A stretch of DNA of 23,171 nt, taken from contig JAXGMN010000099.1 of assembly GCA_040768665.1 (NCBI GenBank), positions 1 through 23,171 on the forward strand, read 5' to 3'. Source of the stretch: JABWBD01 sp040768665 (GTDB lineage Bacteria > Planctomycetota > Planctomycetia > Pirellulales > Thermoguttaceae). Position numbers and translations under genes: made by a program. The notes under the pieces are model-generated. The model searched no databases, was not told the DNA's origin, and worked only from the letters and a program-made list of their open reading frames with translations. Positions 1-7,467 of this stretch are shown here, in pieces; within the stretch, counting starts at the first letter, position 1, and each line of letters opens with the position of its first letter.

Positions 1-2844
1 CGGCAAACGTGCGAGGAAACGATAAAATGGGTCGAAAAACATGCGACGGATGTCGAAATCCGCGACAGACAATTGCAGGAAAGCCGAGAGATTGAACAGA
101 CCGAAAGAGAGAAGCTCACGCGGCTTGCCGGCCCCGCGGCCGATCTGGATGTCGAGGGGATTCGTAGTCTCGGGCGAAATCAGACTGCCTATGAAGCGGC
201 TTGTCGCGACCTTCCCCGTGTCAAACAGGAATGCCGTGGAAACGAGCAGCGGCTGCAAGAGATGCTTCGTTCCATTGGTCCGGACTGGACCGAGGAGCGG
301 CTCGACCGGTTCGACGACTCCCTGTCGGCACGGGAGATGCTCAACGTTCATCGGGAGAAACTGAACGATCTCCGCTCGCGGCACAGCCAGTTGAGTGGCC
401 GCATGGAAGACTCGCTACAATCAGTCCGGGACCACCAGGCCGCAGTTGAGCGAGACGAAACGTCCCTCGCAGCGCTGCCCGACAGCGACGACGCCGATGC
501 AACTTCGCTGAACGATCGCAAAAACCGATTGCGCGGACTGCGTTCTCTGCTGACTCAGTATGCCCAGTTTACTTCCGAGTTCGCTCATCAGGAAGAGAGG
601 AAGCGGGATCTCGAAGAACAGTTGTCCCGCGTGGAGCAAGATGTCGAGGGCGCAATGCCCCGCATTCCCCGCTGGCTTGTTTCCTGCGTTGCCCTGCTCG
701 GCCTGCTCGGCCTGCTCGTCTTGGGATTGAGCCGCGGCGAATGGTTTATGGGGGCGGTCGTACTTCTGGTTCTTCTGATTGTTGGGGTGCTATTGCACGT
801 CGTTCAACGCGCGACCCTAACAGCGACGCAAGGCAGACGAAACCAGCGGACGCGAGATCGGGAGCACATCGCCCAGCGAATCACCGAAGTTGAATCGAAC
901 CTCTCGAAATTCCGTGGCAAGGAAAATGAACTCCGGCAGCGGATTCAGCAACAGTCGCAGTCCAGCGGGATCGATCTCCGGATAACCGGCAATTCGAACG
1001 GAATGCATGCGGGAACCAGCCACGTCGATGAACAGGAAGAACTCATCGAGCGCCAACTATATATCCTCCAGCAGCGGCGTCCCATCGAACAGCGGCTCGA
1101 CGAGCGCCGGACCCAACATGAACGTGCGAAGGCCGCCTTGGACGAGACCCAGCGAAATCAGGCGGAGATTCGGGAGGAACTGAAACAGGCGGCGGCCATC
1201 TGGCAAAGCTGGCTGAGAGAAGCGGGCCTGCCGGAAACGTTCTCCCCCGACATGGCGGTAGAGGTACTCTCGCGTCTGGACTCCGCCCGCGAACTACTCA
1301 AAGCGATCAACGATCAGCGGCGTCGAATCCGTGACATGCAGAAGGAGATCGACGCTTTTGAAGAATCGGTCCGTTCAGTCGGCGCTAATAGCGGCATCGA
1401 CGATCTTCCCCAGGCGACTCTCGCCGCGGTTCAGCTCCTCTCCGACCGGCTCGACGAAAATGATGAACGCCTGCGCGATATAGAGGACGCCCGTGGGCGG
1501 GTGCATGAGGCAGAACAACGAACTTCTCAGGCCGTCGAACGCTTCAATGAAGCACAGAAGTTACATAACGCTGAACTCGCACGTCAGAGGACTGCCGATC
1601 AGCAGTGGGTAGAATTGCTCCGCCGTCACGGGCTGCGGGAGACACTCACCATACAACATGCCGAACAGATGATTCAGGGCATCGAACGGGCGCGCGGACA
1701 GCTCACACAGCTCGACAACCACAAAGCAACCGAAACGATCCTCTCGGAGCAGACCGCCGGCTTCGGCAATGAGGCAGGCTCGGTGGCCCAACAAGCCGGG
1801 CTTTCCTTCCCCGAAGCTGACGACGTTTCCACCTGCGTCGAAACCCTCACGACCCGTCTGAAACAGGCAGAAGACGACCATCGCCGCAGGGAACTGCTGC
1901 GGGAAACGATTCAGAAGTCGGACGACCGCATCAAACGACTCCAATCGCAGATTGATGAGCGTCAGAAAGAAATCGACCATCTGCTCACCGCCGCGGCGAC
2001 GAAAGACGAAGAAACGTTCCGCCAACGGTCCGCCGATTACGAAGAACGCCAAACCCTGGACAATGAAATCCGCTCGCTTGAAACGCGGCTACGGCAGTTG
2101 GCCGGTAGCGCGGACGCGTGGGTCGCCCTCCAACGGGAACTCGAACAGTCGGCCCCGGAAGCTTTACACACTGAACAGCAGACACGGGAGGAAGCCATCA
2201 ACCATGGGGAACAAGAGAAAGAACAGGTCGTCCGGCTCAGTGAAAAATTGAGACTCCAGTTGCAGCAGTTGGAGAACTCCGACGAGATTTCCTCGCTGCG
2301 AATTCAGCAGCAGTCCGACCTAGCGGAGTTCGGGAACCACGCTCGAGAATGGGCAGTCCTCAAGATCGCGGCCCATTTGATTGACCGGTCGCGAGAGAAG
2401 TACGAACGGGAACGCCGGCCGGCGGTTCTCAAGCAAGCCGAACGGTACTTCACGCGGTTGACACACGGTCATTACCGGGAAATCCTCACCGCCGAGGGCG
2501 ATCCCCAAGTCGTCGCACTGGACGGGACTCGGAAGGAGTTGCGCCACCTCAGTCGGGGGACCGCAGAACAGCTGTATCTCTCGTTGCGCTTCGGATTCGT
2601 CGAGGAATTCATCCAGCGGTCAGAACCTCTACCGCTCATCTTTGACGACATCCTCGTCAACTTCGATCCGGACCGTGCTTCCGCCGCCGCAAATGCAATT
2701 GTTGAACTGTCACGGAACCAACAGATCCTGTTGTTCACATGCCATCCCACGACTGTCCATTTACTGAAGGGAATTGGTCGTGATGCCTCTGTCTTTGAGT
2801 TTCAGGATGGAAAGCTGACGAACGAAGACCTTCTTCAGTATTAG
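1..2844 (+). CDS. YhaN-type SMC-like AAA ATPase, 5'-truncated by the window edge
   Basis: The reading frame is open from base 1 to the TAG at 2842-2844, so about 947 residues are visible and the N-terminus with Walker A lies outside the window. Most of the protein is charged Glu/Arg/Gln-rich coiled coil. It is interrupted by a hydrophobic hairpin encoded at about 673-810, which looks like two membrane segments. Near the C-terminus are an ABC-type signature (LSRGTAEQLYLSLR, about 2549-2590), a Walker B with D-loop (PLIFDDILVNFD, about 2632-2667) and an H-loop (LLFTCHP, about 2728-2748). This order, with a coiled coil broken by a membrane hairpin, matches YhaN-like proteins. That family is usually encoded beside a YhaO/SbcD-like nuclease, expected here just upstream and not visible. 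A role in DNA-end processing or repair is inferred from the family. A plain SbcC/RecF-type ATPase is the alternative, but those lack the membrane hairpin. Confidence 0.85.
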   Translation, partial: RQTCEETIKWVEKHATDVEIRDRQLQESREIEQTEREKLTRLAGPAADLDVEGIRSLGRNQTAYEAACRDLPRVKQECRGNEQRLQEMLRSIGPDWTEERLDRFDDSLSAREMLNVHREKLNDLRSRHSQLSGRMEDSLQSVRDHQAAVERDETSLAALPDSDDADATSLNDRKNRLRGLRSLLTQYAQFTSEFAHQEERKRDLEEQLSRVEQDVEGAMPRIPRWLVSCVALLGLLGLLVLGLSRGEWFMGAVVLLVLLIVGVLLHVVQRATLTATQGRRNQRTRDREHIAQRITEVESNLSKFRGKENELRQRIQQQSQSSGIDLRITGNSNGMHAGTSHVDEQEELIERQLYILQQRRPIEQRLDERRTQHERAKAALDETQRNQAEIREELKQAAAIWQSWLREAGLPETFSPDMAVEVLSRLDSARELLKAINDQRRRIRDMQKEIDAFEESVRSVGANSGIDDLPQATLAAVQLLSDRLDENDERLRDIEDARGRVHEAEQRTSQAVERFNEAQKLHNAELARQRTADQQWVELLRRHGLRETLTIQHAEQMIQGIERARGQLTQLDNHKATETILSEQTAGFGNEAGSVAQQAGLSFPEADDVSTCVETLTTRLKQAEDDHRRRELLRETIQKSDDRIKRLQSQIDERQKEIDHLLTAAATKDEETFRQRSADYEERQTLDNEIRSLETRLRQLAGSADAWVALQRELEQSAPEALHTEQQTREEAINHGEQEKEQVVRLSEKLRLQLQQLENSDEISSLRIQQQSDLAEFGNHAREWAVLKIAAHLIDRSREKYERERRPAVLKQAERYFTRLTHGHYREILTAEGDPQVVALDGTRKELRHLSRGTAEQLYLSLRFGFVEEFIQRSEPLPLIFDDILVNFDPDRASAAANAIVELSRNQQILLFTCHPTTVHLLKGIGRDASVFEFQDGKLTNEDLLQY

Positions 2845-2865
2845 CTGCAATACTGGGCTCAACAG

Positions 2866-2899
2866 GTAGCACGTCGGCTCGGGCCGCTACACACTTTTT
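2866..2899 (+). terminator. possible rho-independent terminator after the YhaN-like gene
   Basis: Twenty-one bases after the stop codon, GTAG pairs with CTAC and CGGC with GCCG around a TCGG loop, with a five-base bulge on the left arm. A run of five T (2895-2899) follows after four bases. The stem is imperfect, so this is only a candidate. Confidence 0.3.
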
Positions 2900-3124
2900 G
2901 TCATCTGGCTTAGTTGCCTTTGACCTTCGCAATCAACCAAAAAGTCATCTGTTGTCGAATCGTCGTAATGGCGCTATGCGCGTCGGTCTGACATCGATGC
3001 GACTTAGGCCAAGCAGTTGCGAATAGGGACGATCGTGGCAGTTCAAATCGTTGGAGTTCCGGGAAGTTCCGTGGACGTAATACCTGACTAATGGCAGAAG
3101 GCGAAAAACTGGCAATTTCGGGGT
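2900..3124. other. intergenic stretch with no recognised gene
   Basis: Between the candidate terminator and the decayed transposase fragment I see no open frame with recognisable protein features, no RNA gene and no obvious repeat. It may be old insertion debris. Confidence 0.4.
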
Positions 3125-3323
3125 ATGGCAATATTGGCACGGTTGGATATTCCCGGTTTGCCCCACCATGTTACGCTACGTGGCAATCGCTGGCAGCAGA
3201 CGTTCTTCAACGACGGGGACGATGCAGAGTAGTTGGAGTTGATGGCCGAGTGGTGCCGCGAGGAAGGGGTCGAGATTGGGAGCTATTGCTTCATGCCCTA
3301 TCATGTCCATCAGAGGCCGAAAA
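3125..3323 (+). pseudogene. decayed REP-associated transposase (RAYT, Y1 type) fragment
   Basis: Reading from the ATG at 3125 gives a typical Y1 transposase N-terminus: RLDIPGLPHHVTLRGNRWQ, then TFFNDGD. A TAG stop at 3230-3232 follows. The same frame continues with LMAEWCREEGVEIGSYCFMP and YHVH, the last being the HUH metal-binding motif (normally PNHVH). Similarity stops at about 3316-3323, exactly where the GGGGTCAG inverted repeat of the next RAYT begins, so the C-terminal half with the catalytic tyrosine is missing. The fragment is therefore dead through a nonsense codon, truncation and a change inside the HUH motif. The likely history is that the neighbouring RAYT unit inserted into it, or replaced its 3' half. 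The calling of this fragment rests on family pattern recognition, without a database search. Confidence 0.75.
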
Positions 3324-3341
3324 GGGGTCAGAACTGTTTTT
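3324..3341 (+). repeat. left inverted repeat of the intact RAYT
   Basis: GGGGTCAGAACTGTTTTT lies 39 bases upstream of the RAYT start. Its reverse complement recurs at 4083-4099 as GAAAATAGTTCTGACCC, with two mismatches over 17 bases. Such flanking REP-like arms are known for RAYT genes. Confidence 0.7.
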
Positions 3342-3379
3342 CACTTGACCATGCGTTGAATTTGTGATAAAACGCCGCC

Positions 3380-4090
3380 ATGCCTCGACCACTGCGACCC
3401 GTCGACGACGGCTTGATTTACCACGTCATCAACCGAGGCAACAATCGACAGCCGGTGTTTTTTTCGGAGGGAGACTACCTTGCCTTTCTCAAGGCGCTTG
3501 GCGATCTGAAGCAGCGGAAGCCGTTCGAACTTTATGGCTACTGCCTCATGTCGAATCACATCCATTTGGTCATTCGCCCACTGACGTGCACCATCAGCAG
3601 AGTGGTGCAAAGCCTGTTGGTGTCGCACACACAGCGGTACCATCGCTTTCATGGGAGCGGTGGGCACGTGTGGCAGGGGCGGTTCAAGAGCCCGGTAGTT
3701 CAGGACGATGAGCATTTGTTGACGCTGCTTCGTTACGTGGAGGCGAACCCCCTGCGTGCGAAACTGGTGCAGCAGGCAGGAGAGTATCGCTGGAGCAGTT
3801 TTGGCGCGCACGGCGAAGGCCGTCCGGACGCGCTGCTGGATCCGGTGGAGTCGTACCAGCAGTTAGCCGTGCGAGCAGCGTGGCGATGTCGCCGCTGGTC
3901 GGCCTACGTGCACCAAGAGCCGGAAGAAGAGGAACTTGCGGCGATTCGCCGGAGCATCGAGACGGGATTGCCTTTTGGCGATGCGTCGTGGGTGGATCGG
4001 TTGGCGAAGCGACTTGCACTTGACCTGACCATCCGGCCGCGCGGCCGGCCGAGAAAAGGGCTCATCCCAGAGAAAAAGACACGAAAATAG
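3380..4090 (+). CDS. REP-associated tyrosine transposase (RAYT), intact
   Basis: This 236-residue single-domain Y1 transposase has all expected parts. The N-terminus reads YHVINRGNNRQPVFF. The HUH motif is SNHIHLV, with H60 and H62 as metal ligands. A GHVWQGRFKS segment follows, and the catalytic tyrosine lies in RYVEANPLRA (Y119). The C-terminal part ends in a basic RPRGRPRK tail that probably helps DNA binding. RAYTs nick and rejoin single-stranded DNA at REP hairpins. The gene sits between inverted arms at 3324-3341 and 4083-4099; the right arm overlaps the last codons and stop. It is followed at once by an IS4-family element. Nothing looks broken, so it could be active. The ATG at 3380 fits the family N-terminus; no clear Shine-Dalgarno precedes it. 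Confidence 0.9.
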   Translation: MPRPLRPVDDGLIYHVINRGNNRQPVFFSEGDYLAFLKALGDLKQRKPFELYGYCLMSNHIHLVIRPLTCTISRVVQSLLVSHTQRYHRFHGSGGHVWQGRFKSPVVQDDEHLLTLLRYVEANPLRAKLVQQAGEYRWSSFGAHGEGRPDALLDPVESYQQLAVRAAWRCRRWSAYVHQEPEEEELAAIRRSIETGLPFGDASWVDRLAKRLALDLTIRPRGRPRKGLIPEKKTRK

Positions 4091-4099
4091 TTCTGACCC
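4083..4099 (-). repeat. right inverted repeat of the intact RAYT
   Basis: GAAAATAGTTCTGACCC is the inverted partner of 3325-3341. Its last three bases (CCC, 4097-4099) coincide with the first bases of the terminal repeat of the adjacent IS4-family element. Confidence 0.7.
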
Positions 4100-4185
4100 G
4101 AATGGCATTAAGAAAACGTAAAGCCTTGGGAGAACAGAAGTACCGTTGCTGCTAGCACTGCTAGCAAATCTGTACAGGAAGAAGA

Positions 4186-4238
4186 CCTCCGGCGAGTATG
4201 GATTAGGGAGCTCAAACCCGTTTCCAACTCACCGGAGG
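4186..4238 (+). promoter_or_regulatory. hairpin masking the transposase ribosome binding site
   Basis: CCTCCGGCGAGT (4186-4197) can pair with ACTCACCGGAGG (4227-4238), 11 of 12 positions. A further four pairs (4199-4202 with 4223-4226) follow beyond a one-base bulge. The right arm contains GGAGG (4234-4238), the Shine-Dalgarno seven bases before the transposase ATG, so the hairpin would hide it. Hairpins of this kind in IS10 and IS50 suppress translation from transcripts that enter from outside; the same role here is inferred. Confidence 0.6.
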
Positions 4239-4245
4239 CCACTCA

Positions 4246-5592
4246 ATGGTACACAATATCGCCGAAGTCGTGCGTCAATTCAAGCACCAATGGACCCACC
4301 AACTGGAGGATAAGGCAGTCGAGCAGATTTGCCAGGAAGAGGGCATGACCTGGAGGAAGCGTCTCCTGACTCCTCTGATGACCATCCGAGTCTTCCTGTT
4401 GCAGATCCTTCACGGCAACACGGCTTGCACGGACATGCGTCATGTGGCGCAGATGGCCTTTACCGGGGCGGCCTATTGCCAAGCAAGAATGCGAATACCT
4501 CTTTCCGTATTTCAACGGCTCCTCCAACGTACAGCGGGGCGCATGAAGGAAGAGATATCTGAGACGGGGTGCTGGCTCGGCCATCGTCTGTTCTATGTTG
4601 ACGGTTCCGGCTTCTCCATGCCGGACAAGCCTTGTCTGCAACGGGCGTTCGGTCAACCGGGAGGACAGGCGGAAGGATGCGGCTTTCCCGTAGCCCATTT
4701 TTTGGCGTTGATGCATGCCGGGACGGGCATGATCACCAAGGTGTTGAGTTCGCCGTTGCGAACCCATGACATGTCCGGAGCGATCGAGCTTCATCCCGAA
4801 CTCCGAGAAGGCGACGTGCTCGCCGGCGACCGCGGATTCTGCTCGTTTCCTCATTTGGCCCTGCTTTTACGGGGCGGCGTGCAGGCGTTGTTCCGAATCC
4901 ATCAGCGGCAGATTGTGGATTTCACTCCGGGAAGACCGCACGTGGTTCCAGGAGAAGGTGCCAGTCGAAGCAAAAAGGGATTGCCGCGTTCGCGTTGGAT
5001 CAAGGCGTTCGGTTTTCAAGATCAGTTGGTCGAATGGTTCAAGCCTGTCGATTGTCCCAAGTGGATGCCGGCGGAACAATATGCCTCGCTTCCCGATAGT
5101 CTCATGGTGCGCGAGTTGCGTTATCGGATCGACTGCAAAGGGTTCCGAACCAAAGAGATCACGCTGGTGACCACGCTGACGGATGCGGACATCTACTCGG
5201 CCGACGAATTGGCGAGGGTGTATCACCGCAGATGGACCATTGAAACCGCCTTTGCTCATCTCAAAACGACCATGAAGATGGACGTGCTCAAGTGCGAGAC
5301 GGTGGACGGCGTGCTGAAAGAACTGGCCGTCTTCTTGCTGGTCTACAACCTGGTCCGCCTGGTGATGCTCGAAGCCTCTCGCCGCCAAGAAGTCGACGTA
5401 GACCGCGTCAGCTTTATCGACGCCTTGCGATGGCTGCGCAATGCGAAGCCCGGAGACGAACTGCCGAAGCTGGTTGTCAATCCCTACCGTCCCTACCGCT
5501 ACGAGCCAAGGGTTCGCAAACGCCGGCCCAAGCAGTACCCGCTGATGAAACAGCCCCGAGCGGTGCTGAAGAAAGAGATGGCTGCGCAATGA
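4246..5592 (+). CDS. IS4-family DDE transposase
   Basis: This 448-residue protein is close in length to the IS4 transposase. The first catalytic Asp lies in YVDGSGFSMPD (about residue 124) and the second in GDVLAGDRGFCSF (about residue 194). The Glu lies in the IS4 signature YHRRWTIETAFAHLK, which fits Y-x2-R-x3-E-x6-K exactly. An N-terminal helical region precedes the catalytic core, and LLVYNLVRLVML follows it, as is common in the family. The start is fixed by GGAGG at 4234-4238. The frame is intact and the element has matching ends, so it may be functional. Long open frames on the opposite strand here are by-products of base composition. Confidence 0.93.
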   Translation: MVHNIAEVVRQFKHQWTHQLEDKAVEQICQEEGMTWRKRLLTPLMTIRVFLLQILHGNTACTDMRHVAQMAFTGAAYCQARMRIPLSVFQRLLQRTAGRMKEEISETGCWLGHRLFYVDGSGFSMPDKPCLQRAFGQPGGQAEGCGFPVAHFLALMHAGTGMITKVLSSPLRTHDMSGAIELHPELREGDVLAGDRGFCSFPHLALLLRGGVQALFRIHQRQIVDFTPGRPHVVPGEGASRSKKGLPRSRWIKAFGFQDQLVEWFKPVDCPKWMPAEQYASLPDSLMVRELRYRIDCKGFRTKEITLVTTLTDADIYSADELARVYHRRWTIETAFAHLKTTMKMDVLKCETVDGVLKELAVFLLVYNLVRLVMLEASRRQEVDVDRVSFIDALRWLRNAKPGDELPKLVVNPYRPYRYEPRVRKRRPKQYPLMKQPRAVLKKEMAAQ

Positions 5593-5616
5593 CTTACGAC
5601 TATCTTAATGCCATTC

Positions 5617-5635
5617 GGGACAGGCGCATATATTG
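5617..5635 (+). repeat. left inverted repeat of the broken RAYT
   Basis: GGGACAGGCGCATATATTG has its inverted partner at 6383-6402 (CAGTATATGCGCCTGTCCCC), with one mismatch in 19. The first bases overlap the end of the IS4-family element. The head GGGACAGGC is the same as in the dispersed palindromes at 8640-8728 and 18919-19008. Confidence 0.7.
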
Positions 5636-5667
5636 ACGCGGCTGGAGAGGTTGGGTAAGATGGCGGC

Positions 5668-6341
5668 ATGCCTAGAACCGCAAGAGTCGCGCCGGGAGGG
5701 ATGGTGTTCCATGTCCTCAATCGCGGCGTTGGTAGAATGCAGTTTTTCGACCACGACGCGGACTACGCCGCCTTCGAACGCGTGAAGCGAGGAAACCCTG
5801 CGCGTCGCGCCCATGCGGATCTGCGCATTTTGCTGGTTACCGAACCACTGGCACTTCGTTCTCTGGCCAGAAGGGGACGGCGACTTGTCGGAGTTCATGC
5901 AACGGATGGCCAATATGCACACGCAGCGATGGCAACGCGCCAAGCAGAGAGTTGGCTATGGCCACTTGTATCAAGGCCGGTTCAAGTCCTTTCCGATCGA
6001 AACCGACGCCCACTACTACACGGTGGTACGGTACGTGGAGCGTAATGCCCTGCGGGCCGGACTCTGCGAGTGTGCGGAGGCTTGGCGATGGGGCAGTCTG
6101 CACCGGCGCTTGTGCGGGCAACGTGAGCCGTTGCTGGTGAGATTGGCCGTTGGCGGAACCGTTGGATTGGTGCGAGCAGGTCAACCAACCACAAACGGAA
6201 GCCGAGCTTGAGGCGATCCGCCGGTGCGTGCGTCGAGGTTGCCCGTACGGCAGCGACGATTGGGCCGCGCAAACGGCCGAACGACTCGGCCTGCAATCAA
6301 CACTCCGCCCTCGCGGGCGTCCCTCGTCGAAGTCGCGGTGA
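5668..6341 (+). pseudogene. REP-associated tyrosine transposase with two frameshifts
   Basis: The protein is readable only by changing frame twice. From the ATG at 5668 the first frame gives GGMVFHVLNRGVGRMQFF and DHDADYAAFERV. Near 5786-5793 it shifts to a second frame that carries MRICAFCWLPNHWHFVLW (HUH motif HWH), GHLYQGRFKSFPIE and the catalytic tyrosine in VVRYVERNALRA. Near 6135-6143 it shifts again to AEPLDWCEQVNQPQTEAE and the usual basic tail RPRGRPSSKSR, ending at 6341. All core residues are present, so the gene broke recently or the breaks are sequencing errors. It differs clearly from the intact RAYT at 3380-4090 and has its own inverted repeats, so it is a separate lineage rather than a duplicate. 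Confidence 0.85.
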
Positions 6342-6382
6342 GCGACCGCCCTTGAAAAGTTCGCTATCCTTTGCATGTCACC

Positions 6383-6402
6383 CAGTATATGCGCCTGTCC
6401 CC
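6383..6402 (-). repeat. right inverted repeat of the broken RAYT
   Basis: CAGTATATGCGCCTGTCCCC is the inverted partner of 5617-5635 and closes a unit of about 785 bases. Confidence 0.7.
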
Positions 6403-6516
6403 TTTATTCCAACTGGGCACGGCGGGGATTGTGCCCTTCCGGTCGTATGACATCCTATCCTCTCGCCTTCTGTGAAGCTCCTTTCGGGCGAGCGGCAGAT
6501 GGGAATTCACCCGCAT

Positions 6517-6550
6517 ATCAGCCCGGCTGCTGGGAAGCAGCCGGGCTGAT
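6517..6550. repeat. perfect 15-bp hairpin upstream of the CPBP gene
   Basis: ATCAGCCCGGCTGCT (6517-6531) and AGCAGCCGGGCTGAT (6536-6550) are perfect complements around the loop GGGA. No T run follows on either strand, so a rho-independent terminator is unlikely. It lies in the 221-base gap between the broken RAYT unit and the next gene, which otherwise shows nothing recognisable. Confidence 0.7.
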
Positions 6551-6623
6551 GGCTATCGTAAGGGGATGCGATGATTTGCCACTCTCGTCTTGGGTGAAGC
6601 CCCTTTCAGCAACTGGAAGCCCC

Positions 6624-7388
6624 ATGAGTGAATTCCGCGAGAACTCGCCTGGAAATCAGACCGGCCGCCCCCAACCCGCCACCGGTGAGACTGCCGTTGT
6701 GGCCTTGGCGATGGTCTTCCCCGCCCTGATCACCTGGATCTACTTCATCGCGCTGGCCGGCAGTTCGCCTGGCCTTCAGCAGGCAGCCTACGGCGTCGGA
6801 AAGGCGGTGCAATTCCTTTTTCCGGTGGTTTGGGTCGCCCTGTTCTATCGCCAGCGGATCTGCTTCCGAACTTCGGGAAGAGCCGGGCTGATTGAGGGAC
6901 TTGCGTTCGGCGCGGCCGTTTTCATCGCCGCTCTGCTTCTCTATCACGGCTGGCTGAAACCGGCCGGGTACCTGGTCCAGGCCACCGATACGGTCCGTGA
7001 GAAGATCGCCGCTTTCCATGTGGACGGCCCCTGGCCGTACCTGGCGATGGCAGTGTTCTACTCGGTATTCCACGCGTTTCTGGAAGAGTACTACTGGCGA
7101 TGGTTCGTGTTTGCCGAGTTGCGGCGGCTGATGCCGGTGGCGGCCGCAATTGCCGTCTCCGCTGTCGGCTTTACGTTGCACCACGTCTTGGTCCTGGGCT
7201 TCTACTCTGGATGGCTTTCCGTGGCAACATGGTTCTTTTCCGCCGCGGTTGCGGTGGGCGGGGCGTATTGGGCCTGGCTCTACCACCGCAGCGGATCGCT
7301 CTACGGCCCTTGGGTCAGCCACCTGATGATCGATGCGGTGATCTTTGCCGTCGGCTACGACCTGGTCAAAGCCTGGCTCCTTGGATGA
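6624..7388 (+). CDS. CPBP-family intramembrane metalloprotease-like protein
   Basis: From the ATG at 6624 the product is 254 residues with about six to seven hydrophobic segments. The three CPBP (Abi, PF02517) motifs are visible in order: EEYYWR (E154, E155, R158), FTLHH (F183 to H187) and HLMID (H233 to D237). These residues form the putative metal site. CPBP proteins are membrane endopeptidases of the Rce1 type; bacterial members have roles from bacteriocin self-immunity to protein maturation, and the substrate cannot be read here. The frame extends upstream to 6375, but that part runs through a hairpin and reads as noncoding; GGAAG lies before 6624. The ATG at 6549 is an alternative start. 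The gene is convergent with the downstream kinase, and no partner gene is adjacent. Confidence 0.85.
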   Translation: MSEFRENSPGNQTGRPQPATGETAVVALAMVFPALITWIYFIALAGSSPGLQQAAYGVGKAVQFLFPVVWVALFYRQRICFRTSGRAGLIEGLAFGAAVFIAALLLYHGWLKPAGYLVQATDTVREKIAAFHVDGPWPYLAMAVFYSVFHAFLEEYYWRWFVFAELRRLMPVAAAIAVSAVGFTLHHVLVLGFYSGWLSVATWFFSAAVAVGGAYWAWLYHRSGSLYGPWVSHLMIDAVIFAVGYDLVKAWLLG

Positions 7389-7467
7389 GGAGAGCAGGTG
7401 ACAGGGGATGTCGGAGCGATGGAGTCGCCGCGACCGGGATACTGCGATGTTCCATCGTTCCCATGTA

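Larger units (their letters stand above)
4097..5619 (+). mobile_element. complete IS4-family insertion sequence
   Basis: The ends are inverted: CCCGAATGGCATTAAGA at 4097-4113 and its exact reverse complement at 5603-5619. A weaker match continues inward (CGTAA at 4117-4121 and TTACG at 5594-5598). The element is about 1.52 kb and carries one transposase gene. I find no direct target-site duplication: the left flank is the right arm of one RAYT and the right flank is the left arm of another. The terminal three bases on each side (CCC and GGG) could belong either to the IS or to the RAYT arms, so the true tips are uncertain by about three bases. Confidence 0.85.

Noticed and set aside
3091..3348. 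85-codon plus-strand frame in the gap before the intact RAYT
   Set aside because: It is out of frame with the RAYT fragment that explains the same bases and has no motif of its own.
4243..5589. Minus-strand frames of 203 and 240 codons inside the IS4-family element
   Set aside because: They are antisense to the transposase, whose catalytic motifs are unambiguous.
6375..6623. 83-codon N-terminal extension of the CPBP protein
   Set aside because: It crosses the RAYT repeat arm and a perfect hairpin and is not protein-like; a start at 6624 gives a normal CPBP length.
7389..7467. Possible bidirectional terminator between the convergent CPBP and dgoK genes
   Set aside because: Only short imperfect stems with large loops and no T runs were seen, so it cannot be supported.
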